The notes under the pieces were generated by a model. That model did not search any database. It had not been told where the DNA came from and saw nothing but the letters and a program-made list of their open reading frames with translations. A stretch of DNA of 64,000 bases, taken from NCBI GenBank assembly GCA_025757985.1, contig CP107210.1, positions 3,008,274-3,072,273 on the forward strand, given 5' to 3'. Origin of the DNA: Oscillospiraceae bacterium. GTDB lineage: Bacteria; Bacillota; Clostridia; Oscillospirales; Ruminococcaceae. The number at the start of each line of letters is the position of its first letter. Within the stretch, counting starts at the first letter, position 1. The position numbers were made by a program, and so were the translations under genes. Below are positions 41,890-49,829 of this stretch, one piece after another.

Positions 41890-42909
41890 ATGTTTACCAA
41901 AGACATCGGCATTGATCTGGGTACCGCCAACACACTGGTCTATATGAAGGGCCGCGGCATCATCATGCGGGAGCCGAGCGTTGTCGCCGTGGATCCGCGC
42001 AGCGATGAGCTGCGGGTGCGCAGCGTCGGGCATGAGGCCAAGGCAGTCATCGGCCGCGCGCCGGGCTCCATTGTGGCTGTGCGCCCGCTCAAGGACGGCG
42101 TCATCGCCGACTTTGATATTACGGCCGCCATGCTGCAGAGCTTTATCCGTCAGGCCTGCGGCAGCACTCTGCTGGCCCGGCCCCGGGTCGTTATCTGCGT
42201 GCCGTCCGGCGTTACCGAGGTCGAGCGCCGCGCCGTGCGTCAGGCAGCCGCCAAGGCGGGCGCGCGGCAGGTCACGGTCATTGAGGAACCGATGGCTGCC
42301 GCCATCGGCAGCGGCCTGCCCACCACCGATGCAGTCGGCAGCATGATCGTTGACATCGGCGGCGGCACGGCGGAGGTGGCTGTTATCAGCCTGTCGGGCA
42401 TTGTGGCCAGCCGCAGCGTCCGCTGTGCGGGCGATGCGCTTGACCAGAGCATCATCGCATTCATCAAGCGCAAATACAACCTGCTGGTGGGTGAGCGCAC
42501 GGCCGAGCAGATCAAGATCGAAATCGGCTCCGCCTGCCCGCAGGACCCCGAGACCAGCATGGAGATCAAGGGCCGCAACCTCGTGGACGGCCTGCCCAAG
42601 GATATTCTGATTCGGTCGGAGGAGGTCCGCGATGCAATGAGCGAATGTCTGCTGCGCATCGTGGAGGCCATCAAGGATACGCTGGAATGCACCCCGCCCG
42701 AGCTGTCCAGCGACATCATCGACCGCGGCATCATGCTTTCGGGCGGCGGTGCACTGCTGCGCGGGCTGGATACCCTGATCCAGAACGAGACCGGCATTGA
42801 TGTCCATATCGCCGAGGCCCCGCTCGACTGCGTGGCGCTGGGCGCCGGGGCCGTGCTGGATAACCCCGAGCTTGCCGGCAAGCGAAAAGAAGAGATGAGC
42901 TATCTGTAA
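41890..42909 (+). CDS. mreB: rod-shape protein MreB/Mbl (bacterial actin)
   Basis: A 339-residue actin-like protein: DIGIDLGTANTLVYMKGRGI, the phosphate-binding loop, EEPMAAAIGSGLP, MIVDIGGGTAEVAVISLSGI, and RGIMLSGGGALLRGLD. It guides peptidoglycan synthesis along the side wall. ATG 41890 matches the family's usual start with GGGAG upstream; the ATG 17 codons earlier adds a Cys-rich stretch not seen in the family. No mreC/mreD follow, which is unusual; a repeat and a sigma factor come next. Confidence 0.95.
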   Translation: MFTKDIGIDLGTANTLVYMKGRGIIMREPSVVAVDPRSDELRVRSVGHEAKAVIGRAPGSIVAVRPLKDGVIADFDITAAMLQSFIRQACGSTLLARPRVVICVPSGVTEVERRAVRQAAAKAGARQVTVIEEPMAAAIGSGLPTTDAVGSMIVDIGGGTAEVAVISLSGIVASRSVRCAGDALDQSIIAFIKRKYNLLVGERTAEQIKIEIGSACPQDPETSMEIKGRNLVDGLPKDILIRSEEVRDAMSECLLRIVEAIKDTLECTPPELSSDIIDRGIMLSGGGALLRGLDTLIQNETGIDVHIAEAPLDCVALGAGAVLDNPELAGKRKEEMSYL

Positions 42910-42916
42910 AATCTCC

Positions 42917-43049
42917 AGCCTTCTCCCCTGGGAAGAAGGTGGCCCGCGGGCCGGATGAGGGGCGGTGTTGCCGTTATAGCGCAATAATGGAAAACCTGCC
43001 CCTCATCAGTCCGCTTCGCGGCCAGCTTCCCCCATAAGGGGGGAAGCCT
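42917..43049. repeat. AGCCTTC-family repeat element, second copy
   Basis: Same order of parts as at 35251: AGCCTTCTCCCC, GGCCCGCGGGCCGGATGAGG, CCCCTCATCAGTC, GCTTCGCGGC, then CTTCCCCCATAAGGGGGGAAG. Confidence 0.75.
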
Positions 43050-43082
43050 TTCCTTTTTCCTGCCAAACCGCCGAAAAAAAGA

Positions 43083-43111
43083 TTGACAAACGGCGCGATT
43101 CCAGCTATTAT
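43083..43111 (+). promoter_or_regulatory. promoter of the sigma-factor gene
   Basis: TTGACA (43083-43088), 17 nt, TATTAT (43106-43111). Confidence 0.8.
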
Positions 43112-43142
43112 TAAGTTGTTCGCATCTTCCCGGAGGAATACC

Positions 43143-43715
43143 ATGCCCTTGCCAAAGTCTATGATCGAGGCGGAGCTGCCCGCCCGCGCACAGCAGGGGG
43201 ATGAAAATGCGCTTGCCGCGCTCATCGCCCGCATGATGCCTGCCATCCGCAAGGGAGCCGCCGACTGTACGGCCCCGGGCTTGGATTTTGACGATGCTGT
43301 GCAGGAGGGGCTGATCGGTCTGTTCCGCGCTGTGCGGGAGTATGACCCCGCAGTTGGCCCGACCTTTGCTGCCTTTGCTGCGGCAAGCATCCGCCATGCC
43401 CAGCAGGACGCCCGCCGTGCCGCGCTGCGCAAAAAGCATGCGCCGCTGAATTTCAGCGTGCCGCTGCCCGATGCACAGCAAAGCACCGACACCCGCCCCG
43501 GACCGGAGGAAATTGCCATCTCCGGCGAACAATATGCCGACACGATGCGCCGTATGCAGACCGAGCTTTCCGAGCTTGAGCGCCGGGTGCTGATGGCCGG
43601 ACTGGAGGGCAGGACCCCCGCGCAGACTGCGCAGGAGCTGGGCCTGCCTGCCAAAAATGTGGCCAATGCTCTGGCCCGTGCCCGCCGCAAGCTGCGCGGC
43701 GGCCAAAACCCCTAG
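43143..43715 (+). CDS. sigma-70 family factor, SigH-like
   Basis: 190 residues. Region 2 is recognisable in LDFDDAVQEGLIGLFRAVREYD, which contacts core and the -10 element. Region 4 is the HTH at ELSELERRVLMAGLEGRTPA and LPAKNVANALARARRKLR. The spacing and the QEGLIGL motif resemble sporulation sigma-H more than ECF factors. ATG 43143 has GGAGG upstream. Whether the host sporulates cannot be judged here. Confidence 0.85.
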   Translation: MPLPKSMIEAELPARAQQGDENALAALIARMMPAIRKGAADCTAPGLDFDDAVQEGLIGLFRAVREYDPAVGPTFAAFAAASIRHAQQDARRAALRKKHAPLNFSVPLPDAQQSTDTRPGPEEIAISGEQYADTMRRMQTELSELERRVLMAGLEGRTPAQTAQELGLPAKNVANALARARRKLRGGQNP

Positions 43716-43848
43716 GATTCAGGTGATCTGCCTGCATCATATATCAACCTGCCCCCAGTAGCGCCTAAAATCAGTTCAGTTGGTCCATTCCCATTGCGTT
43801 GTTTTAGATTCTTCCGCGGGCAAAATAAACACAGAGGAGATACCCACT

Positions 43849-44127
43849 ATGTTCGAAGACAAGACTTTGGTATGCAAGGATTGCGGCAAGGAGTTCGTTT
43901 GGACCGCCGGCGAGCAGGAGTTCTACGCCAGCCGTGGTTTTGAGAACCAGCCCCAGCGCTGCAAGCCCTGCCGCGATGCCCGCAAGAACTCTACCCGCGG
44001 TGAGCGCCAGATGTTCGACGCTGTCTGCGCCAGCTGCGGCAAGACCTGCAAGGTTCCCTTCCAGCCCCGCGAGGACCGTCCGGTCTACTGCAGCGAGTGC
44101 TTTGCCAAGATGAAGGAGAACGGCTGA
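43849..44127 (+). CDS. zinc-ribbon domain protein
   Basis: 92 residues with two zinc-binding pairs per lobe: CKDCG...CKPC in the first half and CASCG...CSEC in the second. A basic linker (RDARKNSTRGERQ) joins them. This is the common two-ribbon protein of clostridia, probably binding RNA or protein. Function unknown. ATG 43849 has GAGGAGA upstream. Confidence 0.88.
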   Translation: MFEDKTLVCKDCGKEFVWTAGEQEFYASRGFENQPQRCKPCRDARKNSTRGERQMFDAVCASCGKTCKVPFQPREDRPVYCSECFAKMKENG

Positions 44128-44172
44128 TTTTACGCGGTTTCGTGTAAACTGAGTTGAATTTTTTCCATTCCG

Positions 44173-44196
44173 CGCCCCGGCCTAACCGCCGGGGCG
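44173..44196 (+). terminator. likely terminator after the zinc-ribbon gene
   Basis: A perfect 9-bp stem, CGCCCCGGC/GCCGGGGCG, followed by TGGTTTGTT. The T run is weak. Confidence 0.55.
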
Positions 44197-44219
44197 TGGT
44201 TTGTTATGGGGGACGGACG

Positions 44220-45656
44220 ATGACAGTGAAACAAAAAACGCAGCGCGCAGTATGGCTGCTGGGTATCGCGGCGCTGGTGCTGGTGTGGTGCAGCAAATCC
44301 TCACCCCTGTATGCTTTCAACGACTGGATGGACGCAAACATTTTTTTCACGATGGGCAAGTCGATGCTCCACGGCAGGGTGCTGTACCGGGATGTGTTTG
44401 ACCACAAGGGTCCGGTGCTGTATCTTCTCTATGGGCTGGCCGCCTGTGTGGATGATACCGGCTTTGGCGGCGTGCTGCTGCTGGAGACAGCGGCCTTTGC
44501 GGCCTTTCTCTGGCTGGGGCTGCGCAGTGCTGAGGTGATTTGCGGCCGGGCGCTGCACCCTGCATGGACGGCACTGCCCGCTGCGGCTGTTGCCGCCAGC
44601 CGTGCCTTCTCCCACGGCGGCAGTGCCGAGGAGTTGCTCCTGCCTCTGCTGGCGGCGGCGCTTTTTGGCGCTGTAAGCACCCTGCGGGCATCCCGCCCCA
44701 TGCCGCTGCGCCGTGTTGTGCTGCACGGCTTTTTGGCAGGGTGCGCACTCTGGCTCAAATACACGGTGCTGGGCTTTTACCTTGTCTGGGCGGTGCTGCT
44801 GGCGGTGCTCTATCTGCGGCGCGGCTGGCGCGGGCCGCTCGGCCGTGCCATCGGGGCTTATCTCGGCGGCATGGCGCTCGCTACACTGCCGTGGGTCGTC
44901 TACTTCGGCGTGCAGGGTGCGCTGGGGGACTGGTTCACCTGCTACTTCTATGATAACATCTTCCTTTATAAGGGGGAGGGCGGCGGTGCGGCGGCGCTCG
45001 CACAGCATCTCTGGTGGGCGGTGCGCGATGCCCTGTCTGCTGCGGTGCTGCTGGCGGTATTTCTGCTGTGGGCAGCGCTTTGCCGGCCCGCTACGGCGGG
45101 AGCTGTGGCGGCCCTTGCGGCGGGGCTGGCCTTCACCAGCCTGATGGGCGGGTATCTCGTCTACTACGGGCTGGTGCTGAGTGTTTTTGCCCCGCTGGGG
45201 CTGGTGCCGCTGATCCTCCTTGTGGAAAAGTGCAAAGCCCCCGCCGCCGCAAAGCGCCTTGCACCGGCAGCTGCCGTGGCGCTGGCGCTGGTCTGGTGCG
45301 TGACGCGCAGCCCCAACCGGGCCTTGCGCTGGCGCACGGCCGACAGTATGCCGCAGCGCCGCTTTGCCCGGCAGATCAACGGCGCAAGCCTGCTCAACTA
45401 CGGCACGCTGGACGGCGGCTTTTACACGGCGGCGGGCGTGCTGCCGCCCTGCCGGTATTTCTGCGTGACCAACATGCCGCTGGATGACCAGTGGGCCGAG
45501 CAGAATGCCCTGCTGGCAGAGGGGGGCGTGGACTATGTCGTGGCGCTGACCGGGGATCTGGGCACGGCGTTCCCGCGCTATGCGGTCGTGGATCAATGCA
45601 GCTGTGATGGCGGCGAGGGGCTGCTGACATGGTATCTCTATAAGCGGCAGGCATGA
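44220..45656 (+). CDS. GT-C-type membrane glycosyltransferase-like protein
   Basis: A 478-residue protein with about 11 helices. The first outside loop carries NDWMDANIFFTMGKSML and DVFDHKGPVLYLLYG, matching the Asp-containing loop of ArnT/PMT-like GT-C enzymes that use polyprenyl-phosphate sugars. The C-terminal region (from YAVVD) is a small outside domain. ATG 44220 has GGGGGA upstream. Substrate unknown. Confidence 0.7.
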   Translation: MTVKQKTQRAVWLLGIAALVLVWCSKSSPLYAFNDWMDANIFFTMGKSMLHGRVLYRDVFDHKGPVLYLLYGLAACVDDTGFGGVLLLETAAFAAFLWLGLRSAEVICGRALHPAWTALPAAAVAASRAFSHGGSAEELLLPLLAAALFGAVSTLRASRPMPLRRVVLHGFLAGCALWLKYTVLGFYLVWAVLLAVLYLRRGWRGPLGRAIGAYLGGMALATLPWVVYFGVQGALGDWFTCYFYDNIFLYKGEGGGAAALAQHLWWAVRDALSAAVLLAVFLLWAALCRPATAGAVAALAAGLAFTSLMGGYLVYYGLVLSVFAPLGLVPLILLVEKCKAPAAAKRLAPAAAVALALVWCVTRSPNRALRWRTADSMPQRRFARQINGASLLNYGTLDGGFYTAAGVLPPCRYFCVTNMPLDDQWAEQNALLAEGGVDYVVALTGDLGTAFPRYAVVDQCSCDGGEGLLTWYLYKRQA

Positions 45657-45657
45657 T

Positions 45658-45697
45658 TTGCGTTTTTTGCCTGTGTGCTGTATAATGGTACACAGGC
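45658..45697 (+). promoter_or_regulatory. promoter with a dyad around the -10 box
   Basis: TTGCGT (45658-45663), 17 nt, TATAAT (45681-45686). GCCTGTGT (45669-45676) and ACACAGGC (45690-45697) form a perfect 8-bp dyad bracketing the -10 box: an operator candidate. Confidence 0.65.
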
Positions 45698-45763
45698 AGC
45701 CCTTTGCGCTTCTGCCCCTGATTTCAGCAGATATGACTCTGCACATTGCCAGAAAGGCGGACT

Positions 45764-48022
45764 ATGAAAAAAACACTCACGCCCCGCCGCGCAGTCTGCG
45801 GTCTGCTGGCGGCGCTGGCCGCCGCAGCTGCGGTATGGCTGCTCTGCCGCTGGGTCGGCTATGAGCTGCAGCTCCGGCTCGGCGATAAGCAGCAGTTTGA
45901 GATCGTCAACGATGACTACAGCCAGATTATAGATGTCCCGGACGAGGGTCTTGTGCAGACCTTTCCGCTCAAGGCAGGGCAGAGCATCTGCGGCGTGCGG
46001 CTGAATTTCAGCACCCACGATGCGCTCTATAAATGCGGCATGGTCATGGTGGATCTCTACGATGAGAACGGCCAACTGCTGGGGCAGGGCGCCGGAAACT
46101 TCCTGAATATCTTCAACGACAGCTTCACGGCGTTCGCTTACGGCGGCAGCTACACGGCCGAAAAGGACGAGGTGCTGACCCTGCACATCTACAACGAGGT
46201 CGCGTGGGACGGCCCGCTGGGCCTTTGGGCCAGCGAGGGCACGGTACCCGGTATGCCGTTGTATGCCGGAGATACTGCACAGGACGCCACGCTGGCGCTG
46301 CAGATCATGACCGACAGGTCAGCCGACTGGCCGACCCGGCTGGCGCAGAGTCTGGCGCCGCTGCTGGCGGCGGCCGCCTTTGCCGCCGTGCTGCTCTGTG
46401 TCTGGCGTGCCCCGGCGGTGCTCTATCTGGCAGTGGTGGGTCTTGCCTGCGGGCTGGCCTTTGTGCGGGTCACGCCGGCGCTGACCGCCCCCGATGAATA
46501 CACCCATCTGGCCGCCGCCTATGAGCAGGCCAGCCGGTGGAACGGGCAGACCACCGCCGATGAAAACGGCCGCCTGCTTGTGCGCGCCTGTGATGCGCCA
46601 TACTTTGGCACCAGAACGGGGGACATCGGCATCTTCGCCTACAAGCAGGCCGAGGCTGTCATCGAGCAGGCGCAGAGGTCCGAGCCCGCCGACCCGGCAC
46701 TGACCGTGGTGAGCGAGGCAAAGGCAGGGCAGGGCAGCGGCAGCTATCTGCCGCAGGCGCTGGGCATCTGGCTGGCGCGGGCGCGCGGTGCGGATTTTTA
46801 CACAATGCTGCGCGCCGGGCGCATCTGCAACCTGCTGTTTTATCTGGCGCTGGCGGCGCTGGCTGCGGCGCTGGCCCCGGCCGGGGTGCGCGGGCTGCTG
46901 GCCTGCGTGGCGCTGCTGCCGATGCCGCTGCAATTAGCGGGCAGCCTTTCGCCCGATGCCTCGGTGCTGGGCACGGTGTTCTGCTACACGGCGCTCTGCC
47001 TGCGGCTCTGCGGCAAAAAGGCGGCGCTGTGGGAGAAACTGCTTCTTGTTGTGCTGGGCGGCATTGTCGGCCCTGCCAAGGCCATCTATCTGCCCGTGGT
47101 GCTGCTCTGTTTTGTCATACCGGCGGATAATCTCGCCGGGCCGCAGGAATATGTCCGAGGCCCGTTTGGACTGCGTGTGCGCTCCGGGCGGCTGATACAG
47201 GCGGCAACGCTCGTGCTGGCGGGCGGCCTGTGGCTGACCGCCAACCTCGGCGCGCTTGCCTACGCCGCGCGGGATGTGAGCCGTGCCGTGCTGGCGGCGG
47301 GCGCTGCGGCGCTGGCGGTCATGCTGGTGCTTGTGCTGCGCCTTTACGCATGGGCGCGCACCGATGCCCGCAGACTGCGCCGGTTGCGCCGGGGGCTGGC
47401 GGCTGCGGCTGCCGCTGCGGTGCTGGGCGGCGTGCTTGCGCTCTCCCGCATGGGCGGCGGGCTGGACCCCGATCAGCTTTTGATGACGAACCCCAACGGC
47501 GATTCCATCTGGACCTTCTCGCTGGGCTATATCTGCCGCAACCTGCCCGCCACGGCGAAGCTTTTGCTGCGCACGATCCCCGAGCAGGGCGCGCTTTGGC
47601 TGCAGGGCGTTTTGGGTACCACGCTGGGTGAACCGATCGTTTACCGCCTCGATGTAAGCTGGCTGCTCGGCGTTGGGCTGGTGCTGGCACTGCTGGCGGC
47701 GGCGCTGCCTGTGCAGGGCGAGCAGCCGCCCCTTGGCCGCCATGCGGCATGGGGCACGGCGGGCATCATCCTCTGCGTTGTGGCGGCGTCCCTTGTCGTG
47801 GCGCTGAACTGGACCCCCATCAACTACCAGACGCTTTTCGGTCTGCAGGGCCGCTACTGGCTGCCCGTGCTGCCGCTGGCGCTGGTGCTCTGCAAGCGCG
47901 CGGGCAATGTCAGCCTGCGGCGTAATGCTTCCCGCGGGGCGGCGCTGGCCGTCACCGCCTGTACACTGTTGACCCTGCTGCAGGGCTTTGGCCTGTACGC
48001 CAGCTGGCAGCCGGTATCATAA
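45764..48022 (+). CDS. DUF2142-like large membrane protein
   Basis: 752 residues: an N-terminal helix (about 10-28), an extracytoplasmic beta-rich domain (to about 190), then about 12 helices. The loop TPALTAPDEYTHLAAAYEQA is the DUF2142 signature region, and SLSPDASVLGTVFCYTALCL fits as well. DUF2142 proteins are thought to be GT-C-type transferases for surface glycans. ATG 45764 has AAAGGCGG upstream, and the promoter carries a dyad. Confidence 0.82.
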   Translation: MKKTLTPRRAVCGLLAALAAAAAVWLLCRWVGYELQLRLGDKQQFEIVNDDYSQIIDVPDEGLVQTFPLKAGQSICGVRLNFSTHDALYKCGMVMVDLYDENGQLLGQGAGNFLNIFNDSFTAFAYGGSYTAEKDEVLTLHIYNEVAWDGPLGLWASEGTVPGMPLYAGDTAQDATLALQIMTDRSADWPTRLAQSLAPLLAAAAFAAVLLCVWRAPAVLYLAVVGLACGLAFVRVTPALTAPDEYTHLAAAYEQASRWNGQTTADENGRLLVRACDAPYFGTRTGDIGIFAYKQAEAVIEQAQRSEPADPALTVVSEAKAGQGSGSYLPQALGIWLARARGADFYTMLRAGRICNLLFYLALAALAAALAPAGVRGLLACVALLPMPLQLAGSLSPDASVLGTVFCYTALCLRLCGKKAALWEKLLLVVLGGIVGPAKAIYLPVVLLCFVIPADNLAGPQEYVRGPFGLRVRSGRLIQAATLVLAGGLWLTANLGALAYAARDVSRAVLAAGAAALAVMLVLVLRLYAWARTDARRLRRLRRGLAAAAAAAVLGGVLALSRMGGGLDPDQLLMTNPNGDSIWTFSLGYICRNLPATAKLLLRTIPEQGALWLQGVLGTTLGEPIVYRLDVSWLLGVGLVLALLAAALPVQGEQPPLGRHAAWGTAGIILCVVAASLVVALNWTPINYQTLFGLQGRYWLPVLPLALVLCKRAGNVSLRRNASRGAALAVTACTLLTLLQGFGLYASWQPVS

Positions 48023-48057
48023 AAAGATAACAAAACCCGGATAAGGAGAACCATCTT

Positions 48058-48264
48058 ATGACTGTTACGAAGAACACCATCATTGCCGAGATCCTGAACA
48101 ATGACCCCACCCAGGGCTGCGTGCCCATCTTCCTGTCCACCGGTATGCACTGCCTGGGCTGCATGGCCTCCCACGGTGAGACTGTCGAGGAGGCCTGTGC
48201 CGTCCACGGCGTTGACGCCGATGAGCTGGTCGCAGAGCTGAACGATTACTTTGCACACCAGTAA
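48058..48264 (+). CDS. DUF1858 small protein
   Basis: 68 residues with the CLGC motif in HCLGCMASHGETVEEACAVH, typical of DUF1858, often found next to hybrid-cluster or redox proteins; a disulfide or metal role is suspected. AAGGAGAA precedes the ATG. Its last codons overlap the start of trmK. Confidence 0.9.
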   Translation: MTVTKNTIIAEILNNDPTQGCVPIFLSTGMHCLGCMASHGETVEEACAVHGVDADELVAELNDYFAHQ

Positions 48265-48925
48265 TGCACCGCGGCTGGACGCCCGCCTTGCCGCAGCCTT
48301 CGACTTTGTACGGCCGGGGCATGTGGCGGCGGACATCGGCTGCGATCACGGCAAATTAAGCGCCGCACTGGCGGGCAGCGGTCGCTGCCCGCTTGTTTTG
48401 GCTTGCGACCTGCGCCCTGACCCGCTGCAGAAGGCCCGTGTGACCTGCGCGCCTTACGGGGAACGGGTGCAGTTCCGGCTCGGCAGCGGCCTGCAGGTCC
48501 TCGCCCCCGGCGAGGCCGAGGAGATCATCATCGCCGGTATGGGGGCCGAAACCATCATAGAAATTCTGGAGGCAGCCCCTTGGGTGTTTGACGGGCGGTA
48601 CAATTTGGTGCTGGTGCCTGCCACCAAGCACAGCATCCTGCGGCGCTGGCTGGCCCGGCGCGGCTTCGCCCTCAAGGCAGAAACGCTTTGTCAGGCCGCG
48701 GGCCGCTGGTACGCAGTCATGAACGCGCAGTACACCGGCGCGCCCTCTGAACCGAACGGGCTGTACTGCCTGACCGGTCTGACGCAGGGGCAGCCCGGCT
48801 GCGCGGATTACTATGCCAGCCAGAACGCCAAGCTGAAGAAATACCGCCTCGGCCTGCCGGACGGCGCAGAAAAGGACGCGGTAGGGGCGCTTATCGCGGA
48901 ATTGGATAAGCTGGCGGCAGGGTGA
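48251..48925 (+). CDS. trmK: tRNA (adenine22-N1)-methyltransferase TrmK
   Basis: A 224-residue class I SAM methyltransferase: motif I VAADIGCDHGKLS, ACDLRPDPLQKAR, EIIIAGMGAETI (the family's catalytic loop) and LVPATKHSILRRWL. It methylates A22 of tRNA in Gram-positives. The only sensible start is TTG 48251, inside the DUF1858 gene, without a clear RBS, so translation is probably coupled. It is followed by Nif3, the classic trmK-nif3 pair. Confidence 0.9.
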   Translation: MHTSNAPRLDARLAAAFDFVRPGHVAADIGCDHGKLSAALAGSGRCPLVLACDLRPDPLQKARVTCAPYGERVQFRLGSGLQVLAPGEAEEIIIAGMGAETIIEILEAAPWVFDGRYNLVLVPATKHSILRRWLARRGFALKAETLCQAAGRWYAVMNAQYTGAPSEPNGLYCLTGLTQGQPGCADYYASQNAKLKKYRLGLPDGAEKDAVGALIAELDKLAAG

Positions 48926-48932
48926 ACATTCA

Positions 48933-48995
48933 CGGGCGGATATGGAATCCGCCCCTACGGGCTCCACTTGTAGGGGCGGATTCCATATCCGCCCG
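48933..48995. repeat. perfect 26-bp inverted repeat of the GTAGGGGC family
   Basis: Arms 48933-48958 and 48970-48995 are exact reverse complements over 26 bp, spaced by 11 nt. Each arm holds its own hairpin (GGGCGGATATGGAATCCGCC). It is the most complete member in the window. Confidence 0.9.
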
Positions 48996-49036
48996 CAGGG
49001 TGTTGCCCCGCATACAAACTTTTTGGAGGAATTATC

Positions 49037-49792
49037 ATGTCAGTAACGGTACGGCAGATTTTAGGTCTGCTGCAGGCGGCGGCTCCGCAGGAGCTGGCCC
49101 TCAGCTGGGACAATGTCGGCCTGCTGGTCGATGCGGGTAAGCCGGTGGACGGCGTGCTGACCGCGCTGGACATCACCCCCGCGGTCGTGCGGGAGGCGGT
49201 CGAAAATGACTGCCAACTAATTGTCAGCCACCATCCGGTCATCTTCCAGCCCATCAAAAGTCTGGCCGCCGATGATGTGCCCGCGCTGCTGATGAAAAAC
49301 GGCATCTCTGCCATCTGCATGCACACCAATCTCGATGCGGCCCCGGGCGGCGTCAATGATACGCTCTGTGAGATTCTGGGTATTGCCGCCGAGGGGCGCG
49401 AAAGCTTTGCCGAGGGCTGCGGCCGCATCGGCACTACGATGCCCACCACTGTGGAGGCGCTGGCAAAATTCTGCGCCGACACGCTGCACACCGGTGTCAA
49501 ATATGTCAACGGTGGCCGGGCGGTCACCTGTCTGGCCGAGGTCAGCGGCGGGGGCGGCAGCTACCTGCAGGAAGCCATCGACCGCGGGGCGGACTGCCTT
49601 GTCACCGGGGAGGCAGCGCATCACATTGCGCTGCTGGCCAAGCAGAAGGGAATCGGCCTTGTGGTTGCAGGTCACTGGGGCACCGAGCATGCCATTGCCG
49701 ATGTGCTGGCTGCGCTCATCGCCAGACAGTTCCCCGGTTTGACTGTCGCCCACGCTGAGGCTGATACCGATCCGTATTGCTATTTGGCCTGA
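49037..49792 (+). CDS. Nif3-like dinuclear metal-center protein
   Basis: 251 residues of the NIF3/YqfO family: LSWDNVGLLVDAGKPVDGVL, LIVSHHPVIF with metal-binding histidines, ICMHTNLDAAPGGVNDTL, and AGHWGTEHAIADVL with the remaining ligands. The middle dimerisation insert of longer homologues is absent. The hexameric protein binds two metal ions; its reaction is not settled. TTGGAGGAATT precedes ATG 49037. Confidence 0.93.
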   Translation: MSVTVRQILGLLQAAAPQELALSWDNVGLLVDAGKPVDGVLTALDITPAVVREAVENDCQLIVSHHPVIFQPIKSLAADDVPALLMKNGISAICMHTNLDAAPGGVNDTLCEILGIAAEGRESFAEGCGRIGTTMPTTVEALAKFCADTLHTGVKYVNGGRAVTCLAEVSGGGGSYLQEAIDRGADCLVTGEAAHHIALLAKQKGIGLVVAGHWGTEHAIADVLAALIARQFPGLTVAHAEADTDPYCYLA

Positions 49793-49829
49793 TAAACGCA
49801 TTTTTACTTTTATAAAAGAGGAAACATCC

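Noticed and set aside
41194..42984. 596-codon frame opposite maf and mreB
   Set aside because: It crosses two real genes and their gap, which a real gene would not do here; no RBS or family.
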